39,629 nucleotides of DNA from Chloroflexota bacterium (lineage in GTDB: Bacteria; Chloroflexota; Anaerolineae; Anaerolineales; Villigracilaceae). Of this stretch, positions 22,614 to 30,257 are shown in pieces. The notes beneath the pieces are model-generated. The model was not told the DNA's origin and searched no databases. It worked only from the letters and a program-made list of their open reading frames with translations. The DNA lies in NCBI GenBank assembly GCA_016235425.1, contig JACRLC010000007.1:1-39629 (forward strand). The letters run 5' to 3'. The number at the start of each line of letters is the position of its first letter. Within the stretch, counting starts at the first letter, position 1. A program made the translations under genes and the position numbers.

Positions 22614-23453
22614 TCAAAGACGAAGAAACCGCGCGCTCCCTCCTGGCTCGTTGGCCGACTCGTCCACGAGAGCCTGCGCCATTGGCATTTCTCTGACGAT
22701 AACGATGATGGCCGCGCTCTCTTGTGGCGCAAATTGCCAATTTGCGCTGCGGGTAGATAAAAGTTCGTTTAACGCGCGCAACTTCGAGGGCAGTCCCGAA
22801 GCGTATTTCACGTCGAGAGTCAGGTTCGGGCGGTTGAATCCAGTCACGATGCGAGTCGAGTCCCCTAATCCAAGAAGTCGAATAATATCTTTTTGGACTT
22901 GCGGTGTGGCAGTTGCGGTGAGCGCGGCTGTGAGCGGATTTCCCAACACGGCGCGGGCTTGCGCGATGTGCAGATAATCGGGACGAAAATCGTGACCCCA
23001 CTCAAAGATGCAGTGGGCTTCATCTACGGCGAGCAGGCTGATGCCTGTCCTGAGCGAAGTCGAAGGATTCTGCGAACGAAGCGCATTGAGAAATGGAACA
23101 TTGCGGAGACGTTCGGGCGCGACGTAAACGAGACGATATTTATTTTGCGAGAGGTTTTGCAATCGCAGGTTTTGCTCGGAGGTTGGAAGTGCGCTGTTGA
23201 TGTACGTGGCAGGAATGTCGCGGCGGGTGAGACTGTCCACCTGATCCTTCATCAACGCGATCAGCGGCGAGATGACGAGCGTGATGCCATCGAGTTGCAA
23301 CGCCGCGAGTTGAAAGATGAGCGACTTGCCCGCGCCCGTCGGCATAACCGCGAGGGTGTGATGATGATTCAGCAGACTCTGAATCGCTTCTTCCTGTCCA
23401 GGGCGAAAGGATGAAAAGCCGAAGTGTGAGTGGAGAGGGGTGGAGAGGTTCAT
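22614..23453 (-). pseudogene. Truncated RecQ helicase, first helicase domain only, with repeat D inserted
   Basis: 279 residues with the first RecA-like domain of RecQ: F-G-F-S-S-F-R-P-G-Q-E-E-A-I, Walker A M-P-T-G-A-G-K-S, I-S-P-L-I-A-L-M-K-D-Q-V, Y-V-A-P-E-R-L, D-E-A-H-C-I-F-E-W-G-H-D-F-R-P and L-T-A-T-A-T. It stops about 60 residues after G-F-N-R-P-N-L; domain 2, the zinc-binding region and HRDC are absent, while RecQ proteins are usually 500-700 residues. At residues ~129-137 the family sequence is interrupted in frame by N-P-S-T-S-L-R-T-G, encoded by repeat D. ATG 23453 follows GGAAGGG. Probably not a functional helicase alone; a single-domain ATPase cannot be excluded. Confidence 0.8.
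23044..23068. repeat. Repeat family D (CCTGAGCGAAGTCGAAGG) inside the truncated recQ
   Basis: Plus strand CCTGTCCTGAGCGAAGTCG then AAGGA. On the coding strand it reads P-S-T-S-L-R-T-G between L-R-S-Q-N and I-S-L-L-A-V-D-E-A-H, so the frame is kept. It matches a small dispersed element that I know from many Chloroflexota and metagenome contigs. Confidence 0.75.
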
Positions 23454-23521
23454 GAAATCAATATCCCTTCCTATTGCGTCAAACACTGGTTGCGTGGATT
23501 ATACAACCAAAGATTTGCACA

Positions 23522-23557
23522 CAATAAAAATCGCCCTGCCGGTTTTGGGGCAGGGCG
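23522..23557 (-). terminator. Intrinsic terminator after the 38-residue micro-ORF
   Basis: On the minus strand CGCCCTGCC-CCAAAACC-GGCAGGGCG followed by ATTTTTATT: a 9-bp GC-rich stem with a U-run, 20 bases after the micro-ORF stop. It should end the transcript of the 360-residue gene. Confidence 0.85.
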
Positions 23558-23576
23558 AAAGGAGAGGTTAAGGATG

Positions 23577-23693
23577 TCATGCAACCGCTAAGCGCGGGCG
23601 GAATTTGTAGCCATATATTCGATATATGCCGCGCGACGGTTGTATCAGTTCGGTTGTAGGTGTCGTGTGGTTGGCTTGCAGTTTACATTTCAT
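23577..23693 (-). CDS. Micro-ORF, 38 residues, ending in Y-G-Y-K-F-R-P-R-L-A-V
   Basis: ATG 23693 overlaps the stop of the preceding 360-residue gene (ATGAAATGTAA), so it can be translated by coupling. The product begins M-K-C-K-L-Q-A-N and ends S-R-G-I-Y-R-I-Y-G-Y-K-F-R-P-R-L-A-V-A before TGA 23579. The same ending, R-G-I-N-L-V-Y-G-Y-K-F-R-P-R-L-A-V-Q, occurs at 37.8 kb, again followed within 20 bases by a terminator. The shared protein-level ending with different codons argues for a translated peptide. Strongly basic, aromatic, no membrane segment; function unknown. Confidence 0.5.
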   Translation of the reverse strand: MKCKLQANHTTPTTELIQPSRGIYRIYGYKFRPRLAVA

Positions 23694-24765
23694 CCAAATC
23701 ATCACCCACTTCGCCAAAATTATCGGCTGGGTTGAACGGCGGCTTGTTTGGGTCATACCGCTTCGGGATGGAGGGTGGCGGGATGTTGCGCGTGAACTTG
23801 TGCATGGCGATCATGTGGTCAATGATCTCGTTTGTGCCTTCTTCACCCCTGTGCCTTTCGAGTTGCGTGATCTGCTTTTTCGCCCAGTCGGGAAGTTCGC
23901 CTGGCTGGCCGTCGTCGGTGTCGAGAAAACTCCAATCCACAATCGTCGCGGCGGGTTTGGATGGTTCGGGAGGAAGCGCGGTCTCGAAGAGTTGCGCCAG
24001 TTCCTTGTCAATGCTGGGGCGATAGGGCGCGATGCGTTCCTTTTGATTCTCGTTGCGGACGCGCTGCACTTCGTCCTTCGTCTTCGGCGCGGACGGGTCA
24101 ATCTTCTCCATCATGCGGTCATAGCGCGAGCCGTCGCCCGCAGGCGGAATCCACGGGATGCGATGCGCGTTGTCGCGCCACCAGACCACTTCGGCCAGCA
24201 GGCGGCGGGCTTTTTCATCGCTGTAGCGCGAGCAAAGTTCACCCAGCGCCTCGGCCGCGTCGGCGAAGAAACCGAGGTCGGCGTATTGCCAGCCGATCCA
24301 GTGCAGGGTTGCGCGCGGGTCTTTGGTTTTTTGAATGGCGTCTGCAAAAATTGACCAGGCGTAATCGGTGCATTCCTCGTCGCCGAGGCAGTACGCGCCG
24401 AGCAATTCCATCTTGCCGTCTTCGAGGATCTTCCGCACGTCTTTTGGACCTCCCCGCTCCATCATAGCCTCATATTTTCCATCCCACCGACTCATAAACC
24501 GAAACGACAACGCCAGCCTGCGCCTCTGCTGCCATGGACGGTCGTCCCACTCGTCAATGTTCTGTTGGACGGCCACGCGGTTGTCGTAGATCGTCCACTC
24601 GTCGCAGAAGAGTTCGTAGACGAGATCGCTGGCTTCCTGGCAATCGGGAAAGAGCGCCAAGATGTCAAAACACAACGCGGCCGCGTCGGGCTGTCCGCAA
24701 TACCATTGGCCTTCGTCTTGTGCGCGGGCGAGGGTTTGGTGAACGTAGTCAGGGTAGGAGGACAT
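23683..24765 (-). CDS. Unrecognised 360-residue protein, helical N-terminus
   Basis: The N-terminal ~200 residues are helix-rich with TPR-like spacing (A-A-L-C-F-D-I-L-A-L-F-P-D-C-Q-E-A-S-D, L-G-F-F-A-D-A-A-E-A-L-G-E-L). The C-terminal 130 residues are charged and Pro-rich (P-P-E-P-S-K-P, P-P-S-I-P-K-R-Y-D-P-N-K-P), probably disordered. It has no signal peptide, no membrane helix and no catalytic motif that I recognise. It starts 3 bases after the recQ stop with AGGAG inside the end of recQ, so the two are coupled. Being tied to a RecQ-type helicase and next to Wadjet, a role in DNA repair or defence is possible, but nothing in the protein proves it. Confidence 0.75.
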   Translation of the reverse strand: MSSYPDYVHQTLARAQDEGQWYCGQPDAAALCFDILALFPDCQEASDLVYELFCDEWTIYDNRVAVQQNIDEWDDRPWQQRRRLALSFRFMSRWDGKYEAMMERGGPKDVRKILEDGKMELLGAYCLGDEECTDYAWSIFADAIQKTKDPRATLHWIGWQYADLGFFADAAEALGELCSRYSDEKARRLLAEVVWWRDNAHRIPWIPPAGDGSRYDRMMEKIDPSAPKTKDEVQRVRNENQKERIAPYRPSIDKELAQLFETALPPEPSKPAATIVDWSFLDTDDGQPGELPDWAKKQITQLERHRGEEGTNEIIDHMIAMHKFTRNIPPPSIPKRYDPNKPPFNPADNFGEVGDDLDEM

Positions 24766-25101
24766 GGATTATTTCTCCTGTTGGGAGATCAAATATGCAA
24801 CTCGTAAAATTTTCAAATCGTCGTAGTTCAATGCGCCGTTCAGTTTATCGTAAATCGGTTTGAGGTAGTACGCGCCGAGTTCCGCGAACGCAGCGAGCGC
24901 GGTCTGACGTTGTTCGGGCGTGGTGGATGAGAGCGATTCTACGTCCCCGTCTTTTCGCAGCGAATTGCCCGCCTGCGTGTATTTCATCAAGTGATCGAGG
25001 ATGGTTCCCATGGTAACCTGGTGGCTTTTCATCAAGGTTGGGATGGTGTCTCCCGCGTTGAAGGCCTGCGCGACGAGGCGCGTGCGTTCGGGGAGTTCGC
25101 C

Positions 25102-25183
25102 GCCCTCACCCCTAGCCCCTCTCCCGATGGGAGAGAGGGACGATGTTCCCCTCCCCCTTTGGGGGAGGGGTTGGGGGTGAGGG
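25102..25183. repeat. Repeat family C, double hairpin inserted in frame in recQ
   Basis: GCCCTCACCCC ... CCCTCTCCC-GAT-GGGAGAGAGGG ... CCCCTCCCCC-TTT-GGGGGAGGGG ... GGGGGTGAGGG. It is translated as P-H-P-Q-P-L-P-Q-R-G-R-G, a short spacer, then S-P-I-G-R-G-A-R-G-E-G-G between the HRDC domain and the C-terminal helix-turn-helix region, a place where a flexible linker is likely to be tolerated. Confidence 0.85.
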
Positions 25184-26629
25184 AGTTCCTTCAACCCATG
25201 CTTTTCGCAATACGCTTTGATGATCTCCAAAAACGTTTCGCCATATTGACCCAACTTCGCCTGCCCCACGCCAAAGATTTGCAGCAGGCTGTCATAAGAC
25301 TGCGGATAGAACGCCGCCATTTCCACGAGCGTCTTATCCGAGAAAATGACGTACGGCGGGACTCCCGCCTCGTCGGCCATCTCCTTGCGTTTTTGTCGCA
25401 GGATGGCAAACAGCGCGTGGTTGTATTCGACCTCCTCTTTTTTCCTGACCCGTTCCGCCTCTTGCAGGACGCCAAAAATGGGTTCCCGTTTCTTGAGCGC
25501 TTCCAACGCCTTGACCGTGAGACTCAGCGTGCGATACTCGCCTTCCTGCTTGAGGTATCCCATCGAAAGCAGTTGGCGGGCAAGGTGCATCCATTGCTTG
25601 TGCGACCATTCCGCGCCGATGCCGTAGGTGGACAGTTTGTCGTGACCCCAGCGCAGCACCTTCTCGTTCTTCGATCCGAGCAGGATATCAGTGATGTGAC
25701 CCGCGCCGAATTTCTCGCCCGCGCGTTTGACGCACGAGAGGAATTTTTGCGCGGGGATGGTGACGTCGGTCAGCGCGGCGGGGGCGGAGGTGCAGTTGTC
25801 GCAGTTGGAGCAGTTATCGGCGGAGTATGATTCGCCGAAGTATGCGAGCAGGGGCTTGCGGCGGCAGGTTGTTTCGTCCTCAGCGTAACTGACGATGGCG
25901 TTCAGATGCTGGACAGCGACGCGCCGCTCCTCCCCCTCCTTCTGGTCAATGAGGTAGTTGATCTTGGCGACATCGGAATAACTGTAAAGCAGGATGCAAT
26001 GCGCGGGCAGGCCATCGCGCCCCGAGCGGCCGATCTCCTGGTAATAGCCTTCGATGCTCTTTGGCAAATCGAACTGAATGACGAAGCGCACGTTGGGCTT
26101 GTTGATGCCCATCCCGAACGCGATGGTGGCGACGATCACCTGCGCGTCGTCGCGGATGAAGGCCTCCTGGTTCCGTTTTCGTTCGGCGTCCTCCAACCCC
26201 GCGTGATAGGAACGGGCGGAGTAGCCGCGCGAAACAAGGTACGCGGCGAGTTCGTCCACCTGCTTGCGCGAGAAACAATAAACGATGCCCGACTGATCCT
26301 TGTAGCGTTCGAGCATTTCGATGGTCTCCGTGATCGGGTCGCGTTTGCGGACGACTTCGATGTACAGGTTCTCGCGGTTGAAACTGGCGACGAACTCGTT
26401 CCTTGTGGCGAACTGGAGTGTGGAGCGGATGTCCTGCCGTACGTGCGCGGTGGCGGTGGCCGTCAGCGCGAGGCAGACCGCGCTTGGAAACTGTTTGCGG
26501 ACTTGCACGAGCTGGCGATACTTGGGGCGGAAGTCGTGGCCCCACTCCGAGATGCAGTGGGCTTCGTCAATCGTCAGGCAATGTGGTGATTACCCACATC
26601 TTTTACGCCCGCCAATTCCAGGGAAGAAA

Positions 26630-26718
26630 GCAAAACCTCAGCCGCGAATTCCACGAATTTTCGCGAATTGGTTTTAAAAATCCGTGTGAATTAGTGAAAT
26701 TCGCGGCAAAATGCTCTG
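26630..26718. repeat. Repeat family B, 89-base imperfect palindrome, copy disrupting recQ
   Basis: Plus strand GCAAAACCTCAGCCGCGAATT ... GCGAATTGGTTTT ... AATTCGCGGCAAAATGCTCTG. Same length and same ends as the copy at 5521-5609, with scattered substitutions. It carries stop codons in the recQ reading frame. Confidence 0.85.
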
Positions 26719-27006
26719 GCTTTGAGGCTTTGAATGACGTATGCGGACACGCCGAACGCGCGCAACTGCTCCACCTGGTCTTTCATCAACGAGATGAGCG
26801 GCGAGACGATGACGGTCAGCCCGTCGAAGAGGAGCGAGGGGATCTGGTAGCACAACGATTTCCCTCCGCCCGTCGGCATGACGGCTAGCGTGTCGCGGCG
26901 CGCCATCACGTTCTCGATTACTTCGCGCTGGAGCGGGCGGAAGGTATCGTAGCCGAAGGTTTATTTGAGGATGGAGGAGGGGGGTGGGCATGAGGGGGAC
27001 GTGGGG

Positions 27007-27029
27007 CGTGTTTCGTGTTGCGTGTTACG
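27007..27029. repeat. Repeat family A, intergenic copy between SWIM gene and recQ
   Basis: CGTGTTTCGTGTTGCGTGTTACG, starting 12 bases after the SWIM-gene stop on the coding strand. Leftmost copy of the family in the window. Confidence 0.8.
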
Positions 27030-27040
27030 TGGCGGGTTGG

Positions 27041-28786
27041 TTACAACTTGAGGTGGTTCAGTTCGCTTTGCAGGGCGGGGAGTTTTTTGTAGCGTTCGCG
27101 GATATCGGCGATGAGTTTGTCCCACGATGGCGCGTCGTTCAACTGGCGATAAATCTCCCGCGTTTCTCGAAGATATTGCGCGGCCTGCGAGTAATTTCCA
27201 CGGTCTCGATTGTCCATGATGCGCGCCGCCGCTTCTACATACAGGCGGATGGATTCCTGTGGGTATTGCGACTTTGCCGCCTGCGCGACTTCGATCTTCA
27301 ACGATTGAGACATCCATTGTTCGGGCATTTTGCCGAGCGCCGCAATCGCCAGTCCCACTTCTTTGTCGTGGAGATGGATTTGGACAAGCAAGCCGAAATC
27401 CTTTTTCTTCTCCAGTTCGGCGATGATCCGAGTCCGCAGTTCGTCCCATCGGTTGAGTTCTTTGGCGGGTTTGCGAAGTTTCTTGTATTGCTCGAGATTC
27501 GGGCGCGGCCAGAAAAGGCGTTCCTCCAATTGCAGCGATCCTGCCCAATCACCGCGTTCTTTGCGTCTTTCCGAAAGCCATTCCAGCAAGCGGGTATCTT
27601 TGATTTTTTCCAACCGCTCGGTTACAAGTTTTTCGGCGAGAGCCGCCTGTTTATGTTTGGTAAAAATTCCAAGCGTGTTGAGAAGCGGATAATCCTCCGC
27701 GCCCCTGGCGGCGTCCGCGGCCTCTTCGACCCTTTTGAGTTTGAGCAGGCGTTCGATGAGATCGTTCAAGCGTCCCGTTTGGCGGCAGATTTTCAAGTAG
27801 GCTTCATCATCGAGGGTGTCGGCTTCGATGTCGAGCAAGAACTTACCCAGGACTTCGCGACGGTAGTTGTCGCTCCACTCCTTGCCTTTTGGCATGATAT
27901 CGCGAACCCATTTTGCGATTTCGACGCGTTCTTCGGGCGTAGTTTTCGCTGTGAGAATTTCTGGCACAGAGTCCGCCGCGCCGACGCCGCCCGCTTGTAC
28001 GTCCCACTTGTACGCGCCGAACAACGCTTCCAGGATTTCACGTCTCTTTTTGGGGTCGTTGATTTTGGAGAGACAGGTTCCAAGCGCCTCCGCGCATTCG
28101 TGCGCGAGACCCAATAACTCCCCCTCTTCGTCTTGCATGGCTACCTCCTCATTGTCGAAAATGGTCTCGATGACGGTTGTGTAGATCGCGGCGGAATTTT
28201 CCGCATTGCCGCGAGCGAGGTAATCCGAGGCGAGGTTCAAGAGCGGTTGCAGGGAATGTTCGATCTCGCCCGTATAGCCATGGCCGCCCCATTCGTAATC
28301 CACGCCGCGAAACGCCTGCTGGGCTTGTCTGCGAATCGCTTTCATGTCCATTGGTGCGCTGTCCTCTGCGGAGAGTGGGAGATCGAGCAGGGATTCCAGG
28401 TCGGGTTCCTGCTCGAGCATTTGCTTGACGAGGGCGATCAATTCGGCTTTGGAGCGTTTTTCGAGCGCCGCGTCGAATGCTTCGATTTCCTGGAACGAAT
28501 CGGGGTCATTGACCCAGGTGAGCAGTAACGCGACGGCATGTTTGCAATGTCCGCCAGCGCCGACGGGACAAGAGCATTGCGCCGATTCGATTCCCTTGCT
28601 GTTGAATACCACTTCCTGGCGATAGAACGGCGCCTGCGAACCAGAGCATTTGGACTTAATTGTCATCCCCTGGCGGCGCTGTTCGTAGATGGCTCCGCCT
28701 GCGTAATACGATTGTCCGCGCTGAAAGTAAACGTCATCTGTCCAGTGGCGGATAGCGGATTCTGTGAGGCGTGGAATGGATGGCAT
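27041..28786 (-). CDS. SWIM zinc-finger protein
   Basis: 581 residues. The SWIM motif C-S-C-P-V-G-A-G-G-H-C-K-H gives C71-x-C73 and C81-x-H83, the zinc ligands. The N-terminus (I-R-H-W-T-D-D-V-Y-F-Q-R-G-Q-S-Y-Y-A-G-G) is the usual lead-in. After residue ~100 the protein is all helix with TPR-like repeats (A-S-D-Y-L-A-R-G-N-A-E-N-S-A-A-I-Y, Y-S-Q-A-A-Q-Y-L-R-E-T). SWIM domains bind DNA or protein; in bacteria they occur next to SNF2 helicases and in defence islands. ATG 28786 is chosen because the longer frame would run through the Wadjet terminator at 28827-28859. It lies between Wadjet and recQ on the same strand. Confidence 0.85.
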   Translation of the reverse strand: MPSIPRLTESAIRHWTDDVYFQRGQSYYAGGAIYEQRRQGMTIKSKCSGSQAPFYRQEVVFNSKGIESAQCSCPVGAGGHCKHAVALLLTWVNDPDSFQEIEAFDAALEKRSKAELIALVKQMLEQEPDLESLLDLPLSAEDSAPMDMKAIRRQAQQAFRGVDYEWGGHGYTGEIEHSLQPLLNLASDYLARGNAENSAAIYTTVIETIFDNEEVAMQDEEGELLGLAHECAEALGTCLSKINDPKKRREILEALFGAYKWDVQAGGVGAADSVPEILTAKTTPEERVEIAKWVRDIMPKGKEWSDNYRREVLGKFLLDIEADTLDDEAYLKICRQTGRLNDLIERLLKLKRVEEAADAARGAEDYPLLNTLGIFTKHKQAALAEKLVTERLEKIKDTRLLEWLSERRKERGDWAGSLQLEERLFWPRPNLEQYKKLRKPAKELNRWDELRTRIIAELEKKKDFGLLVQIHLHDKEVGLAIAALGKMPEQWMSQSLKIEVAQAAKSQYPQESIRLYVEAAARIMDNRDRGNYSQAAQYLRETREIYRQLNDAPSWDKLIADIRERYKKLPALQSELNHLKL

Positions 28787-28826
28787 GGCATGTTCCAAAG
28801 ATTGGGATGCGCGAATTATACAACTT

Positions 28827-28859
28827 AAACAAAATTGCCTTGTCAAAAATGGACAGGGC
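28827..28859 (-). terminator. Intrinsic terminator after jetD
   Basis: On the minus strand GCCCTGTC-CATTTTT-GACAAGGC followed by AATTTTGTTT. The 8-bp stem (one G-U pair) and U-run lie about 30 bases after the jetD stop and separate the Wadjet operon from the SWIM gene. It resembles the hairpins at 23.53 and 37.75 kb. Confidence 0.8.
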
Positions 28860-28865
28860 AAAAGA

Positions 28866-28880
28866 GAGCAGCGTGTTGCG
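28866..28880. repeat. Repeat family A, partial copy after jetD
   Basis: CAGCGTGTTGCGCGG, a half-length copy between the jetD stop and its terminator. Confidence 0.45.
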
Positions 28881-28889
28881 CGGGGTGAC

Positions 28890-30146
28890 TTATGTGGTTG
28901 GCGGATAGATGGCTTCCTGCTCCAATTTTAAGCCGCGCTTGAGGAGATGTTCAATGACGGGACGAACGTCGCGAAGTTCGGAGCGGAGGAGCAGGCGTTT
29001 GAGGTTGACGCGGTCGGATGCAGTGAGAGGGCGCGCGCAGCGAATGTTGGATTCGAGGGTTTCGATGTCCATCAAATACGGTTGTACTTGTTCGCCAACT
29101 GTTCGGCGCAGTTGACTCAAGATGTTGAATCCGCCGTAGTCCAAATCTGGCCAAAGGTAAATCGGCACACTTTCAGGCAGAAGTCGGAGTACGCGTCTTA
29201 CGGCGGGAGATGGATTGCCGTAGGTGCAGAGGAGGGCTTGTTGCGTGTTTCGTGTTGCGTGTTCCGTTTGGCGGGTAAATTGATGAAAGGTGGTGAGATT
29301 TTCGATGCAGAGGACGGATTCGGCGCGGACAGATCGGAGGGAGGATGTTTGGGCAGCAGGGAATCCAACCGATGGAGTGAAGCCACTCAGGTTGAGAATT
29401 TCGCCGTCCTCGGTGGTGAGTTCCCAGTTTCCAGAAAGATGGATGTAGTTTGGATTGGCAACGAGATTCAATTCGCGCAGAACTTCTTCAGCGGGGATTC
29501 GTTTCCATTCGGGGTTGCCGAGGCGGGCGAGGCTGACGAGTTGACGTTTAATGGCTTCGAGTCGTTTGCTGTTGTTGAAGACGCGCACGCTGAAGACGCG
29601 GTAGGGAGTCTCTGCTGTCAGGGCGGGTAAGGCTTGTAAAACGGCGAGCAGGTCAAGGGTCAGGTTTGAATCGGTGAGGCTGAACGGCGCGGGAGATTTT
29701 TCAGCTTTGAGTTGGTTCAGGATGTAATTAATCGCGCGGCCGCGCCAGTCATCCTGAAAGCGAAATTTGTCGGCGAGGAGCAGTTGTTCGAGATGGGTAC
29801 GTCGGTTGGCGAGGGGAATTCGATTGAGGAGGGTGTAGAGCGTGTTGCGTGTTGCGTGTTCCGTTAGTTTGACGGATTGGAGGATGTGACCTTTTTCGCC
29901 TGGGAGCCAAGTGAGTTGGATGAGGTTGGCGCGTTCGAGAATTTGGAGTTGTTCGTTGGCGATGAGGCGCGGGGTTGGATCTGTTTGCGAAAAATAATTC
30001 GGGAGGGGGAGAGCGGTGAGGGTGACTTTGATGCTTCTATGTTGCGTGTTGCGTGTTCCGTTTTCGGAGGGACGGCGTTCGAGGACGTCGAGCAAGGCAT
30101 TCAGCGCGACACTTACATCAGGCGATGGGACAAAAGGCACTTCCAT
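28890..30146 (-). CDS. jetD: Wadjet protein JetD (DUF3322 + TOPRIM/DUF2220 nuclease), three repeat-A insertions
   Basis: 418 residues. The N-terminal DUF3322 half begins S-P-D-V-S-V-A-L-N-A-L-L; the C-terminal half is a TOPRIM domain with E282 (V-L-C-I-E-N) and D334-x-D336 (Y-L-W-P-D-L-D-Y-G-G-F), the metal-binding residues of topoisomerase VI-like nucleases. JetD is the subunit that cleaves plasmid DNA trapped by the JetABC motor. Repeat A is translated at residues 28-37 (S-E-N-G-T-R-N-T-Q-H), 94-102 (L-T-E-H-A-T-R-N-T) and 292-302 (Q-T-E-H-A-T-R-N-T-Q-Q); the last is inside the TOPRIM fold, between the E and D-x-D strands. The active-site residues are kept. Last gene of the operon, 111 bases after jetC. 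Confidence 0.92.
   Translation of the reverse strand: MEVPFVPSPDVSVALNALLDVLERRPSENGTRNTQHRSIKVTLTALPLPNYFSQTDPTPRLIANEQLQILERANLIQLTWLPGEKGHILQSVKLTEHATRNTLYTLLNRIPLANRRTHLEQLLLADKFRFQDDWRGRAINYILNQLKAEKSPAPFSLTDSNLTLDLLAVLQALPALTAETPYRVFSVRVFNNSKRLEAIKRQLVSLARLGNPEWKRIPAEEVLRELNLVANPNYIHLSGNWELTTEDGEILNLSGFTPSVGFPAAQTSSLRSVRAESVLCIENLTTFHQFTRQTEHATRNTQQALLCTYGNPSPAVRRVLRLLPESVPIYLWPDLDYGGFNILSQLRRTVGEQVQPYLMDIETLESNIRCARPLTASDRVNLKRLLLRSELRDVRPVIEHLLKRGLKLEQEAIYPPTT
29240..29269. repeat. Repeat family A inside jetD (TOPRIM domain)
   Basis: GTTGCGTGTTTCGTG then TTGCGTGTTCCGTTT. Coding strand gives T-E-H-A-T-R-N-T-Q-Q (first frame), residues 292-302 of JetD. Confidence 0.9.
29841..29867. repeat. 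Repeat family A inside jetD (middle)
   Basis: CGTGTTGCGTGTTGCGTGTT then CCGTTAG, 27 bases. Coding strand gives L-T-E-H-A-T-R-N-T (first frame), residues 94-102. Confidence 0.9.
30040..30064. repeat. Repeat family A inside jetD (N-terminal)
   Basis: GTTGCGTGTTGCGTGTTCCG then TTTT. Coding strand gives N-G-T-R-N-T-Q-H (second frame), residues 28-37. Confidence 0.9.
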
Positions 30147-30159
30147 TTTTCACTCAACC

Positions 30160-30257
30160 AAACGGAACACGCAACACGGGTCTCGACACCTGCACTTGCG
30201 TCAGGTACAAGTGTACGCAGCGAACACTACTCGACCACCGACACGTAACACGCAACA
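30160..30257. repeat. Composite repeat (A + E + A) filling the jetC-jetD gap
   Basis: AACGGAACACGCAACACGGG, then GTCTCGACACC, a variable middle, CTACTCGACCACCGAC, and ACACGTAACACGCAACATT touching the jetC stop codon. It is the inverse orientation of the composite inside jetC (31911-32018), with the same flanking modules and a different middle. It fills nearly all of the 111 bases between the two genes. Confidence 0.85.

Larger units (their letters stand above)
24769..26960 (-). pseudogene. recQ: RecQ helicase, disrupted by repeat B; repeat C inserted near the C-terminus
   Basis: A RecQ helicase in two frames. The first part (from about 26960) has T-F-G-Y-D-T-F-R-P-L-Q-R-E, Walker A M-P-T-G-G-G-K-S and S-P-L-I-S-L-M-K-D-Q-V, then enters repeat B and stops at TAA 26691. 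The second part resumes at C-L-T-I-D-E-A-H-C-I-S-E-W-G-H-D-F-R-P (from 26580) and carries domain 2 (G-M-G-I-N-K-P-N-V, Q-E-I-G-R-S-G-R-D-G), the zinc Cys group (C-R-R...C-S-N-C-D-N-C), winged helix, HRDC and an RQC-minor-like tail. About 55 family residues, including the Y-x-x-P-E motif, are missing where the repeat sits. An in-frame TAA also precedes T-F-G-Y-D. A 578-residue C-terminal protein could be made from 26508. The product cannot be a normal helicase unless the assembly is wrong. Confidence 0.8.

Noticed and set aside
26961-27548. 195-codon minus-strand frame overlapping the end of the SWIM gene
   Set aside because: It is an out-of-frame reading of the SWIM gene that runs on through repeat A; Arg/Pro-rich with no domain.
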